Positions 16,763 through 24,799 of a DNA stretch of 64,000 nucleotides are shown here, piece by piece. The stretch's first letter is position 1, and each line of letters starts with the position of its first letter. The notes under the pieces were generated by a model that saw nothing but the letters and a program-made list of their open reading frames with translations, had not been told where the DNA came from and ran no database searches. The position numbers and the translations under genes are program-made. Source of the DNA: Nocardioides szechwanensis (GTDB taxonomy: Bacteria > Actinomycetota > Actinomycetes > Propionibacteriales > Nocardioidaceae); assembly GCF_900103935.1 (NCBI RefSeq), contig NZ_FNIC01000005.1:1-64000 (forward strand), read 5' to 3'.

Positions 16763-17579
16763 CGACGTCGTGGTGCAGTTCGGTGGAGTCACCGCTGTCA
16801 ACCACGCGAGCTTCACCGCCGAGGCGGGCCGGATCACCGGTCTGATCGGACCCAACGGTGCCGGAAAGACCACCTGCTTCAACGTCATCAGCGGCCTGCA
16901 GAAGCCCACCGAGGGCAAGGTCCGCTTCGACGGCAAGACGGTCAACTCCACGCCGGTCCACCGCCGCTCCAAGCGCGGCATGGCCCGGACGTTCCAGCGG
17001 CTCGAGGCCTTCGGGTCGCTGACCGTGCGCGACAACGTGCGCGTCGCCCTCGACATCCACCGCGGCCTGGCGGGCCTCGTCAAGCCCGGCAGGGCCGACA
17101 TCGACGCCCTGCTCGAGCGGGTCGGCATCGCCGGCTACGCCCAGGAGCGTGCCGACTCGATCCCCACGGGCACGGCCCGGCTGCTCGAGCTGGCCCGGTG
17201 CCTGGCCGGCGACCCCAAGCTGCTGCTGCTCGACGAGCCGTCGTCCGGGCTTGACGAGACCGAGACCGACAGCTTCGGCGACCTCCTCAAGGACCTCGCC
17301 GCGGAGGGGCGCGGCGTGCTCATGGTCGAGCACGACATGGACCTCGTGATGGCGGTCTGCGATGTCATCCACGTCCTCGACTTCGGCCAGGTGATCGCCT
17401 CGGGCCTGCCCACCGCGATCCGCTCCGACCCGTTGGTGCAGAAGGCTTACCTCGGCTACTCCGACGTGGAGGAAAGTGAAATGTCCGACGAGACGCGTCA
17501 TGACCTGCCCGCGGTCGACGTCACCACAGAGATCCCGGTCGTCGCCGGGGCAGTAGGCACGAGGGAGGCCGGACGATGA
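16743..17579 (+). CDS. ABC importer ATP-binding protein (LivG-like)
   Basis: A 278-residue ATPase that powers the importer. Walker A is GPNGAGKT at 36-43, the Q-loop region is ARTFQRLEAF, Walker B is LLLLDEPSSGLD, and the H-loop is VEHDMD. The signature motif is the degenerate IPTGTARLLELAR type found in some LivG relatives rather than LSGGQ. A 30-residue acidic C-terminal extension follows the core. The ATG at 16743 has GGAGG upstream and overlaps the permease gene. It overlaps the next ATPase gene by four bases (ATGA). Confidence 0.92.
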   Translation: MSLLEVDDVVVQFGGVTAVNHASFTAEAGRITGLIGPNGAGKTTCFNVISGLQKPTEGKVRFDGKTVNSTPVHRRSKRGMARTFQRLEAFGSLTVRDNVRVALDIHRGLAGLVKPGRADIDALLERVGIAGYAQERADSIPTGTARLLELARCLAGDPKLLLLDEPSSGLDETETDSFGDLLKDLAAEGRGVLMVEHDMDLVMAVCDVIHVLDFGQVIASGLPTAIRSDPLVQKAYLGYSDVEESEMSDETRHDLPAVDVTTEIPVVAGAVGTREAGR

Positions 17580-18283
17580 GTGTTCCGATCCTCGAGGTCG
17601 TCGACCTCCACGCGGCCTACGGCCGGATCGAGGTCCTGCGTGGCGTCGACCTCGCCGTACCCAAGGGCGCGGTGATGGCCCTGCTGGGCCCCAACGGCGC
17701 CGGCAAGTCGACCCTGGTCAAGGTGATCAGCGGCCAGAAGAAGGCGACCGACGGCGACATCCACCTCGGTGGCGTCAACGTGCGCAACGCCGCCCCCGAG
17801 GAGCTCGCCCGGATCGGGCTGTGCACGGTGCCCGAGGGCCGCTCGGTGTTCCCCAACCTCACGGTCCAGGAGAACCTCACCCTCATGTCGTACGCCGGCG
17901 TGCCGGCCGAGGCGGTCCTGGAGACGGCCTTCACCTACTTCCCGCGCCTGCTCGAGCGTCGCTCGCAGCTGGCCGGGACGATGTCGGGCGGCGAGCAGCA
18001 GATGCTCGCCATGTCGCGGGCGCTCGCCTCCGACCCGGCGCTGCTCCTGCTCGACGAGCTCTCGATGGGGCTCGCCCCGCTGATCGTGGACGAGCTCTAC
18101 GACACCGTCGCCCAGATCGCGTCGAGCGGTGTCTCGATCCTGTGCATCGAACAGTTCGCCCGCACCGCCCTCCGTGTGTCCGACTACGCAGCCGTCATGT
18201 CCGGCGGACGCGTGGTGGCCTCCGGGGAGCCCGACGAAATCATGGAAACCATGTCCGACGTCATCCTCGGAGGTGCCGCATGA
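17576..18283 (+). CDS. ABC importer ATP-binding protein (LivF-like)
   Basis: A 235-residue ATPase, the second nucleotide-binding subunit of the importer. It has Walker A GPNGAGKS (about 40-47), a canonical signature MSGGEQQMLAMSRAL, Walker B LLLLDELSMGLAP (the LivF-type version with ELSMGL) and the switch segment CIEQFA. Length and motif spacing match LivF. It overlaps its neighbours at both ends by 4 bp, so the four transport genes and the following two are one translationally coupled unit. Confidence 0.93.
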   Translation: MSVPILEVVDLHAAYGRIEVLRGVDLAVPKGAVMALLGPNGAGKSTLVKVISGQKKATDGDIHLGGVNVRNAAPEELARIGLCTVPEGRSVFPNLTVQENLTLMSYAGVPAEAVLETAFTYFPRLLERRSQLAGTMSGGEQQMLAMSRALASDPALLLLDELSMGLAPLIVDELYDTVAQIASSGVSILCIEQFARTALRVSDYAAVMSGGRVVASGEPDEIMETMSDVILGGAA

Positions 18284-19923
18284 AGCGGCGTTCGCTCACT
18301 CTCGCCCTGCCCCTCGTCTCCGCCGCGCTGGTCGGGGCGACGCTGCCCCTCGGTGGCGGCAGCGCCGCCGCTGCATCCGCCGAGGACCCCGCGTTCAGCG
18401 GGTTCGCCGCCGAGGTGTGGGGATCCCCGATCGAGATCGAGCTCTACGAGCCGACCATCCCGATCCCGTCGACCCCGCAGGCGGAGTTCCTGCTGGGCTA
18501 CAGCCACGTCGAGGCCGACTCCGGCAGCGCGAGCGGCCGGTCCAGCTGGATCTGGCCGGGCGACTCGCTGGGCGAGGGCGCGAAGACGGTCTTCGAGAAC
18601 CTCGGCCTGCCGGCCGAGATCTCCGGCCCGATCGCGGCCCAGGGCTACCCGATCCAGGTCAACTCCAACTACCCGTCCGGCCCCGAGACGGAGATGGACG
18701 AGCCGTTCCCCGGCACGATCCAGCGCACCGGCGCCGACGAGGGCAAGGTCTACGCCACCACGGCGTACTCCACCGACTGCGAGACCCAGGGCGACGACGC
18801 CGAGGGCGGCGGCGGCGAGGGCGGCGGCACTCCCGGCCTCCCCGAGCTCCCGGTGCCGCTGCTCGGGTCGCTGACGTCGAGCCTGACCGGCACCTCGTCC
18901 ACCTCCTCCGAGCCCGCCGCGGCGGCGGGGACCGAGGAGCAGGCCGCAGCCGAGGAGGAGACTCCCTGCCCGATCCCGGCCGCGCTGGCCGCGGTCGTCG
19001 ACATCGGCGGCTACAGCTCCAACAGCAGCATCGTCAACACCGACTCCCTCGTCGAGGGCGTCAACCGCGCCGCGGTCAGCGAGGTCAGCCTGCTCGGCGG
19101 CATCGTCAAGATCGGCAACGTGCGGGCCGAGGCCGTGGCCCGGAGCAACGGCAAGAAGGGCAGCGCCGAGGGGGTCGCCGACTACGGCGTGGTCACCATC
19201 GCCGGCCAGAAGTTCCGCTTCGGTCCCGACGGGTTCGAGGGTGGCGGCCAGAACGCCGAGATCCCCGGCCTGCCCGACGAGCCGAAGGCCGCGCTCGCAG
19301 AGCTCGGCATCACCTTCTCGACACCCAAACCGGTCTACGAGTTCGAGGGCGACAGCGCTCACAGCCGTGTGGTCGGCCTGACGGTCGAGATCGACCTCAA
19401 GACCGTCAACAAGGTCCTCACCCAGCTGCCGCTCAACGACATCTTCATCGAGCTGCCCGACGACCTCGGCCCCCTCAAGAGCGCCCTGCTGTCGGCCGCC
19501 AACCTGTCCTCGCGGGTCAAGGTCAACCTGGCGGTCGCCGACGGCACCGTCGACACGGTCCAGGGCATCGACGTACCGACCCCGACCACCGAGCCGGAGC
19601 CGGAGCCCGAGGGCGAGGGCGGCGCCGCCGGCGGCAACACCGGTGGCAGCACGGGCGGCGTCTCCGCCCCGCCGGCCTCCAGCACCCCGACCGTGCCGGG
19701 CGCCGACAGCGCGCCGGTCGCCGGTGAGCTGCCGGTCGACGCGGCCCTCACCTCCGGACTGCCCAAGCTGTTCTCCATCCCGGGGCTGCTCCTGATGGCC
19801 GGCCTCGCCGGTGCTGTCCTCGCCGGCAGCTACATGCGTCGCATCGGCGCGCTCGCCCTCGGCGGCGGCGGTGCCTGTTCCCACGGCCTCGACAGCGGCC
19901 TGCCCGACCTCCGAAAGGCATGA
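18280..19923 (+). CDS. secreted protein with C-terminal membrane anchor, in importer operon
   Basis: A 547-residue protein I cannot assign to a characterised family. It has a Sec signal peptide (MKRRSLTLALPLVSAALVGA, probable cleavage near AAAASA at residues 26-30), a long extracellular beta-rich region with two cysteines near residue 167 and 229, acidic Gly/Ser/Glu-rich linkers (about 170-230 and 430-490), and a C-terminal transmembrane helix (SIPGLLLMAGLAGAVLAGSY) followed by a basic tail. Its start overlaps the livF-like stop and its end overlaps the next gene, so it belongs to the importer. A surface role in capturing or presenting the ligand to the lipoproteins is plausible but inferred. 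Confidence 0.75.
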   Translation: MKRRSLTLALPLVSAALVGATLPLGGGSAAAASAEDPAFSGFAAEVWGSPIEIELYEPTIPIPSTPQAEFLLGYSHVEADSGSASGRSSWIWPGDSLGEGAKTVFENLGLPAEISGPIAAQGYPIQVNSNYPSGPETEMDEPFPGTIQRTGADEGKVYATTAYSTDCETQGDDAEGGGGEGGGTPGLPELPVPLLGSLTSSLTGTSSTSSEPAAAAGTEEQAAAEEETPCPIPAALAAVVDIGGYSSNSSIVNTDSLVEGVNRAAVSEVSLLGGIVKIGNVRAEAVARSNGKKGSAEGVADYGVVTIAGQKFRFGPDGFEGGGQNAEIPGLPDEPKAALAELGITFSTPKPVYEFEGDSAHSRVVGLTVEIDLKTVNKVLTQLPLNDIFIELPDDLGPLKSALLSAANLSSRVKVNLAVADGTVDTVQGIDVPTPTTEPEPEPEGEGGAAGGNTGGSTGGVSAPPASSTPTVPGADSAPVAGELPVDAALTSGLPKLFSIPGLLLMAGLAGAVLAGSYMRRIGALALGGGGACSHGLDSGLPDLRKA

Positions 19924-20492
19924 CCACCATGAGCACCACGACCACCCCCGCCAGCGGCGCCCGCACGGGCAGCCTCAACGCCGGAGCGCTCCCGCGCGCC
20001 GGGACCCGCAGTGGCTCGGGCGCCGCCCCCCTGAAGAACAACTACTCCCAGCTGCTCCAGCTGGTGCTGTTCTGGATGGGCGCGATCCTGATGCCCACGG
20101 GCATCATCGTGATCCTGCTCGGCTACTACGGAGTGGCCAACGCGGTCTTCGACTTCGACCGTGAGGCCTACGCCTACTCCGGTGGTTTCCTCGGTCTGGC
20201 GCTGACGTTCTGCGGCGGGTTCCTGTACTTCGGGGCCTGGCTGGCGCGGATCGCCGACGACAACCGGGCGGCGTCCAAGCGCCTCGCCGACACCCTGCTG
20301 GTCCTCGCCGACGTGACCTCGCGCTCGGCGGCGCTCAGCGAGAAGGGCGTCGACACCTCGGCGCTGCCCGTCGTCGCCGGCAACGGCACCACCATCCACC
20401 GCCGCGACTGCGCCCTGATCGCCCACCGCGAGGACCTGGCCCCCGCCGGCGACAACCCCAACCTCACCGCCTGCCGCGTCTGCAAGCCGTGA
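19920..20492 (+). CDS. small membrane protein with C-terminal Ada-like Cys/His motif
   Basis: A 190-residue protein closing the importer operon (ATGA overlap with the previous gene). The N terminus is a Thr/Ser/Gly/Arg-rich, probably cytoplasmic tail. Two transmembrane helices span about 45-68 and 82-105. A short helical cytoplasmic region then leads to a C-terminal motif IHRRDCALIAHREDL ... LTACRVC. Its C-x(about 27)-C-x2-C spacing and HRRDC opening resemble the Zn-binding element of Ada-type methyltransferases in reduced form. It could sense metal or thiol state or simply be structural. Nothing else identifies it, and the function is unknown. Confidence 0.72.
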   Translation: MTTMSTTTTPASGARTGSLNAGALPRAGTRSGSGAAPLKNNYSQLLQLVLFWMGAILMPTGIIVILLGYYGVANAVFDFDREAYAYSGGFLGLALTFCGGFLYFGAWLARIADDNRAASKRLADTLLVLADVTSRSAALSEKGVDTSALPVVAGNGTTIHRRDCALIAHREDLAPAGDNPNLTACRVCKP

Positions 20493-20533
20493 GCTGACTT
20501 CGTCAACGGTGATTTTGGTCAGTTTCGGGCGGG

Positions 20534-21745
20534 TCAACTCGGAGGAGTGGTGAGGGCCTCGTCGGGGCGGCTGGGGAGGACGTTGGCGATGTAGTCGCGG
20601 GCGGTGTCGAAGATGTTGACCTCGTGGCCGGCACGCTCGGAGAGGTACCACCGGTGCACCAGCACCTCGTGGAAGAACTCCGCGGGCGGGAGCTTGCCCC
20701 GCTGGTCGGCCGGGATCATCGCGACCAGCGGCTCCCAGATCCGGGTGAGCCAGCGGTTGGCGACCAGGGTCTTGTCCTCGCGGCCGAGGTCGTAGTGGGC
20801 GGTGAACGACGCGATGTCGTTGAGCAGTCGCCGGGCCTGGCCGTCCTCGGCGTTGATCCCCGTGAGCGCCTGGAGCTCGCGGCAGTGGTGGCCGAGCTCG
20901 ACCACCTTGGGCTGGATCCGGACCTGGTCGCCGCCGAGGTCGGTGACGATGTCGAGCTCGTCGACGTCGAAGCCGAGCTCGTTGAGGCGCTCGATGCGCT
21001 GCTCGATGCGCCACATCTCCTCGGCCGAGAACTCCTCGACGTCGGTCAGCTCGGCCCAGAGGGCGTCGTACCGCTCGCTGATCGAGCGGGCGATCTCCAG
21101 GGCGTGGGCGTGCTCGTCGAGCGACCCGCTGGCCTGGAGGTCGAGCAGCTCGGCGAAGACGTTCTCGGTGGCGATCGTGAGGTCGTACTCGCGCATCTGC
21201 GGTGACAGGCTGCTGCGCAGCTCGCCGGTCTCGGCGTCGACGAGGTAGGCAGCGAAGCCGCCGGCGTTGCGGCGGAACAGCACGTTGGAGAGCGAGACGT
21301 CGCCCCAGAAGAAGTTCTCCAGGTGCAGCCGCACCAGCAGGACCACCAGGGCGTCGATCAGCGACGGCACGTTGTCGGCGTCGAGACCGTGGGCGAAGAG
21401 GCTGCGGTAGGGCAGCGAGAACTGCAGGTGCTCGGTCAGCAGCGCCGCAGGGAGCTCCTCTCCCGCGGCGTCGACCCGGCCGGTGACCACCCCCTGGGAC
21501 ACGACGGCGGGGAGCCCTAGCCGCTGGAGGTCGCGGAGCAGGCGGTACTCACGGAACGCGATCTCGTCGACGGTCTCCTTGACGGCGTAGGTGCGCGGGC
21601 CGAGGCGCACGATCCGTACGACGTGCCGGGACAGGCCGCGCGGCAGCGGCACGACGTAGTCGTCGGTCCAGTCCTCGAGCGGGGTCGACCACGGCAGGCT
21701 CAGCAGCGCGGGGTCGGGCCGGTTGGCCACGAAGTGGAGCGCCAT
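20534..21745 (-). CDS. DUF4032 protein with kinase-like N-terminal domain
   Basis: A 403-residue cytosolic protein. The N-terminal two thirds resemble lipopolysaccharide-kinase/protein-kinase-like folds: YAVKETVDEIAFREYRLLRDL supplies a Lys and a helix-C Glu equivalent, and the segment LLVRLHLENFFWGDVSLSNVLF resembles the HxN/HGD catalytic-loop region with D and N, followed by YLVDAETGE in place of DFG. The C-terminal third is the DUF4032 region (RRLLNDIASFTAHYDLG). No activity is established for the family. The ATG at 21745 lies 6 nt after a TAGGTT -10 box, so it may be transcribed leaderless from within the end of the upstream gene. Confidence 0.82.
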   Translation of the reverse strand: MALHFVANRPDPALLSLPWSTPLEDWTDDYVVPLPRGLSRHVVRIVRLGPRTYAVKETVDEIAFREYRLLRDLQRLGLPAVVSQGVVTGRVDAAGEELPAALLTEHLQFSLPYRSLFAHGLDADNVPSLIDALVVLLVRLHLENFFWGDVSLSNVLFRRNAGGFAAYLVDAETGELRSSLSPQMREYDLTIATENVFAELLDLQASGSLDEHAHALEIARSISERYDALWAELTDVEEFSAEEMWRIEQRIERLNELGFDVDELDIVTDLGGDQVRIQPKVVELGHHCRELQALTGINAEDGQARRLLNDIASFTAHYDLGREDKTLVANRWLTRIWEPLVAMIPADQRGKLPPAEFFHEVLVHRWYLSERAGHEVNIFDTARDYIANVLPSRPDEALTTPPS

Positions 21746-21751
21746 CGGGCC

Positions 21752-21757
21752 AACCTA
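21752..21757 (-). promoter_or_regulatory. -10 box TAGGTT of the DUF4032 gene
   Basis: On the minus strand TAGGTT precedes the ATG by 6 nt. Its first three bases are the stop codon of the upstream glycosidase gene. Confidence 0.4.
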
Positions 21758-23554
21758 GACCCGATAGATGGTCAGACCGAGGTGTCCGGCCGCCTGCGGG
21801 CCGACCGGATCGGCCTCGGTGGAGACGACCACCTCGCCGAGCTCGACCGGCAGGTCGATGGCCGGACCGGGGGCGCGCCGCGCGCAGACGAGCACCGACC
21901 CGTCGGGGTGCTCGCGCAGGAACACCATCGTGTCGTCGTCGACATGGGCCCAGCGCAGGCCGCCGCGGCGCAGCGCGACGTGCTCGGCGCGCGCCCGCGC
22001 GAGTGCGCCGTACGTCGCGAGCGTGGTGTGGTCCCAGGTGTCGGGGTGGTGCCAGGGCATCGGGCGGCGGGAGTCCTCGCCGGCCACGCCCTGGAGCCCG
22101 ATCTCGTCGCCGGCGAAGATCATCGGCACGCCCGGCAGCGTGAACTGCAGGCCGACCGCCAGCCGGTGGGTCGCGGGGTCGCCGACGACGGTGCGGATGC
22201 GGGCGCTGTCGTGGGAGCCGAGCACGTTCCAGGACGTGGTGCTGGCGCGCCAGCCGTAGCGAGCCAGCCACTCGCGGAGCGAGCGCTGCACCTGCGGCCC
22301 GGGACGGCGCGGCACGGGCACGGGCCGGCCGAACGGCCGGGCGGGGGAGTCGGGGTCGCGCAGCCACGACCAGACCGGCCAGGCGAAGCCGGAGTAGTTC
22401 ATGGTCCCGTGCCACCCGTCGCCGTCGAGGTCACCCGACGCGTCGTGGTTGTGCTCGCCGATCACCAGCCCGTCGGGGCGCTCGGCGGCGACCGTGCGGC
22501 GTACGTCCTGGGCGACGGCGCGGTTGACGTCGACGGCGCCGAGCCGGCCGGTCATGTTGGCGACGTCGATGCGCCACCCGTCGACGGCGTACGGCGGCCG
22601 GAGCCAGCGGGCGACGACGCTGTCGGGCCCGCTCACCATCGCCCGGCGCGCGCCGGGCTCGTCGAGGTTGAGCTTGGGCAGGCTGCGCCAGCCCATCCAG
22701 CACTCGTAGCTGCCGTCGGCGGCGAAGTGGTACCAGGTACGTCGGTCCGACGCCGGGTCGGCGGCGTCGAGGAACCACTCGTGGGTGTCGCCCGTGTGGT
22801 TGGTGGTGAGGTCGCCGAGGATCCGCCAGCCGCGGTCGTGGACGGCGGTGCTGAGCCGGGCGTAGGCCTCGTCGCCGCCGAGCACGGGGTCGACACCCTC
22901 GAAGGTGGAGGCGTTGTAGCGGTGGTTGCTCTCGCCGGGGAAGACGGGCGTCGTGTAGAGCACCGTGGCGCCGACCGCGGCCACGTGGTCGAGGTGCTCG
23001 ACGACGCCGTCGAGGTCGCCGCCGTAGAGCTGGGTCGCGGTGCGCGGGTCGTCGAGCTCGAACACGACCTCGTCGTCCCACGTCGCAGCAACCGCCCACG
23101 TCGGAGTCGGCCGCTCGTCGGCGCGCGCGGAGCGGGCGAAGCGGTCGGGGAAGACCTGGTAGACGACTGCGTCGCGTCCCCAGTCGGGCGGCGGGTCGTG
23201 GGAGGAGACCGTGAAGTCGAACGTGTCCGGGGGGTCGTGGTCGACCACCCCGGCCGCGGTGAGCCAGCGCTGGCCGCCGGGCCCGGACAGCAGGAAGCGG
23301 TAGTGGGTGACGGGGTTGTGTGCCAGCACCTCGCCGGACCACCAGACCGTGTCGTCCGCGGTCTCCTCGACCGCGCACTCGTGGAAGACCGGTTCGGCGT
23401 CGTACGTCGTGCGCACCCAGACCCGCTCGACCGGGTCGTCGGAGGAGGTGCGCAGTCGTAGCCGGACGCGGCCGCCGGGCGCCGGGTGGTCGTCGCTCAC
23501 GTAGAGGGGGGAGCCGTCGTGGTGCGGCTCGTGCAGGAGGCTCACCGTCGTCAC
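21755..23554 (-). CDS. GH13 alpha-amylase-family glycosidase (neopullulanase/maltodextrin-type)
   Basis: A 599-residue cytosolic enzyme acting on alpha-glucans. An N-terminal beta-sandwich (about 20-120) precedes the TIM barrel, as in neopullulanases. Conserved regions are visible: VVYQVFPDRFARS at barrel entry, DLTTNHTGD (region I), DGWRIDVANM with nucleophile Asp (region II), GLVIGEHNHD with the acid/base Glu (region III), and LGSHDSARI with the stabiliser Asp (region IV). The exact substrate (cyclodextrin, pullulan, maltooligosaccharide) is undetermined. The GTG at 23554 overlaps the stop of soxR (GTGA), which fixes the start and means the two are co-translated. A much longer frame upstream is only the antisense of other genes. 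Confidence 0.9.
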   Translation of the reverse strand: MTTVSLLHEPHHDGSPLYVSDDHPAPGGRVRLRLRTSSDDPVERVWVRTTYDAEPVFHECAVEETADDTVWWSGEVLAHNPVTHYRFLLSGPGGQRWLTAAGVVDHDPPDTFDFTVSSHDPPPDWGRDAVVYQVFPDRFARSARADERPTPTWAVAATWDDEVVFELDDPRTATQLYGGDLDGVVEHLDHVAAVGATVLYTTPVFPGESNHRYNASTFEGVDPVLGGDEAYARLSTAVHDRGWRILGDLTTNHTGDTHEWFLDAADPASDRRTWYHFAADGSYECWMGWRSLPKLNLDEPGARRAMVSGPDSVVARWLRPPYAVDGWRIDVANMTGRLGAVDVNRAVAQDVRRTVAAERPDGLVIGEHNHDASGDLDGDGWHGTMNYSGFAWPVWSWLRDPDSPARPFGRPVPVPRRPGPQVQRSLREWLARYGWRASTTSWNVLGSHDSARIRTVVGDPATHRLAVGLQFTLPGVPMIFAGDEIGLQGVAGEDSRRPMPWHHPDTWDHTTLATYGALARARAEHVALRRGGLRWAHVDDDTMVFLREHPDGSVLVCARRAPGPAIDLPVELGEVVVSTEADPVGPQAAGHLGLTIYRV

Positions 23555-23991
23555 GGCTCCAGGAGGACGGCGCCGGTGCCGCGCCCGGCGGCCTCGTCGC
23601 CGGGGTTGTTGAGGGCGCACGAGCGCAGGCTCAGGCAGCCGCAGCCGATGCACCCGTCGAGGCGCTCGCGCAGCAGCTCGATCCGCCGGATCTGCTCGTC
23701 GAGCCGGGGGCGCCAGGCCAGGCTGATGCGGTGCCAGTCGGACTTCGTCGGCACCCGGCCGTCGGGCAGGGTGGCGAGCGCGTCGGAGATCTCGTCGAGG
23801 GTCAGCCCGACCCGCTGCGCGGTCCGGATGAACGCCACCCGCCGCAGCTCCGCCTGCGCGTAGCGTCGCTGGTTGCCCGTCGTACGCCGGGAGTGCACCA
23901 GCCCCCGAGACTCGTAGAACCGGATCGCGCTCGGCGCCACCCCGGACCTCTCCGCGAGTTGTCCCACCGTCAGCTCCGCCACCCGCCCCAC
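23551..23991 (-). CDS. soxR: redox-sensing MerR-family activator SoxR
   Basis: A 146-residue MerR-family regulator. The HTH is VGQLAERSGVAPSAIRFYESRG (quoted in part), followed by a dimerisation helix and the diagnostic [2Fe-2S] cluster motif CIGCGCLSLRSC with C114, C117, C119 and C125. Oxidation of the cluster by redox-active compounds switches the protein on. In actinobacteria SoxR usually controls a few genes for redox-active metabolites rather than superoxide defence. The start could also be the GTG at 23982. It is coupled to the GH13 gene downstream and divergent from an SDR gene, both possible targets. Confidence 0.93.
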   Translation of the reverse strand: MGRVAELTVGQLAERSGVAPSAIRFYESRGLVHSRRTTGNQRRYAQAELRRVAFIRTAQRVGLTLDEISDALATLPDGRVPTKSDWHRISLAWRPRLDEQIRRIELLRERLDGCIGCGCLSLRSCALNNPGDEAAGRGTGAVLLEP

Positions 23992-24000
23992 CCTGCCCGG

Positions 24001-24019
24001 ACCTCAACTCGACTTCAAC
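24001..24019. promoter_or_regulatory. 11-bp-phased direct repeat in the soxR promoter region
   Basis: ACCTCAAC and ACTTCAAC (7 of 8 identical) are spaced by TCG, one helical turn apart, 10 bp upstream of soxR. The ACCTCAA part equals one half of known SoxR boxes, but the expected inverted half is missing. Confidence 0.3.
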
Positions 24020-24028
24020 TCGGCGGAT

Positions 24029-24048
24029 ATCTAGAACGTGTTCTAGTT
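24029..24048. promoter_or_regulatory. operator-like site C (CTAGAAC-GT-GTTCTAG) before the SDR gene
   Basis: CTAGAACGTGTTCTAG is a perfect 7-bp inverted repeat around GT and fits TNNAACNNGTTNNA, the pattern known for KstR-type TetR repressors of sterol catabolism. It lies just upstream of the -10 box at 24055, a position suited to repression. Confidence 0.65.
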
Positions 24049-24054
24049 CGCTGG

Positions 24055-24060
24055 TAGGGT
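24055..24060 (+). promoter_or_regulatory. -10 box TAGGGT of the SDR gene
   Basis: TAGGGT precedes ATG 24068 by 7 nt without a ribosome site between, indicating leaderless transcription. Confidence 0.5.
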
Positions 24061-24067
24061 CCGCGGC

Positions 24068-24799
24068 ATGAGTGAGACTCCCGCCCCGAGCCAGCGTGTC
24101 GTCGTCATCACGGGAGCGGCGTCGGGCATCGGCTTCGCCACCGCGGAGCTGTTCCGCGACGCTGGCGACCTCGTGTTCGGGCTCGACATCCAGCCGACCG
24201 TGCCCGACGACGTCACCTACGTCGAGTGCAACGTCGGCGACCGCGCCTCGGTCGACGCGGCGATCGCGGTCTGCGCCGCGCACGGACGCATCGACGTGCT
24301 CGCCAACGTGGCCGGCATCGTGCAGTTCGGGCGGTTCGAGCAGATCAGCGACGCTGAGTGGGACCGCGTGCACGCGGTCGACCTCAAGGGCCCGTTCATG
24401 ATGATGCAGGCGGCCATGCCCTACCTGAAGGCGTGCCGCGGCAACATCGTCAACGTCTCGTCGGTGGCCGGCAACGTCGCCCAGCCCTACGCCACGGCGT
24501 ACGCCGCCGCCAAGGGCGGGCTGACCATGCTCACCAAGGCGCTCGCGCTCGAGCTCTCGCCGGACAACATCCGGGTCAACGCGATCTGCCCCGGCACCGT
24601 CGACACCCCGATCGTGTCGCACGTGGCGAGCATCTTCCCCGACGACCTGGACCCGCGGGTGGCCGACCGGCTGATGATGATGCTGCCCGGCCGGGCCATC
24701 GCCCCCGCCGAGATCGGCTCCGCGATCGTCTACCTCGCTTCGAAGGACGCCCGGATGATCACCGGCGCGATCCTCGCCTTCGACGGCGGCATGAGCTAG
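24068..24799 (+). CDS. SDR-family NAD(P)-dependent oxidoreductase
   Basis: A 243-residue classical SDR. It has the cofactor motif TGAASGIG (about 17-24), an acidic residue at the end of strand 2 (GLDIQP) that suggests NAD(H), NVAGI (N-A-G motif), NVSSVAGN with the catalytic Ser, and YAAAK with the catalytic Tyr and Lys. The C terminus ends ITGAILAFDGGMS. Substrates are likely secondary alcohols or ketones; hydroxysteroid or 3-hydroxyacyl types are possible but not determined. Regulation by the palindrome at 24029-24048 is likely. Its stop shares the bases CTAG with the convergent MFS gene. Confidence 0.92.
   Translation: MSETPAPSQRVVVITGAASGIGFATAELFRDAGDLVFGLDIQPTVPDDVTYVECNVGDRASVDAAIAVCAAHGRIDVLANVAGIVQFGRFEQISDAEWDRVHAVDLKGPFMMMQAAMPYLKACRGNIVNVSSVAGNVAQPYATAYAAAKGGLTMLTKALALELSPDNIRVNAICPGTVDTPIVSHVASIFPDDLDPRVADRLMMMLPGRAIAPAEIGSAIVYLASKDARMITGAILAFDGGMS

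Noticed and set aside
16743..17579. Inactive ABC ATPase because LSGGQ is missing
   Set aside because: The IPTGTAR type of signature with the conserved Gly is seen in other LivG-like proteins, and Walker A, Walker B and H-loop are intact.
24001..24020. Classical palindromic SoxR box in the soxR promoter
   Set aside because: Only one half (ACCTCAA) is present; the second element is a direct, not inverted, repeat. Reported as a phased direct repeat instead.
21755..24622. 955-codon minus-strand open frame including the GH13 enzyme
   Set aside because: The N-terminal 356 codons are antisense to the SDR and out of frame with soxR; the real start at GTG 23554 overlaps the soxR stop.
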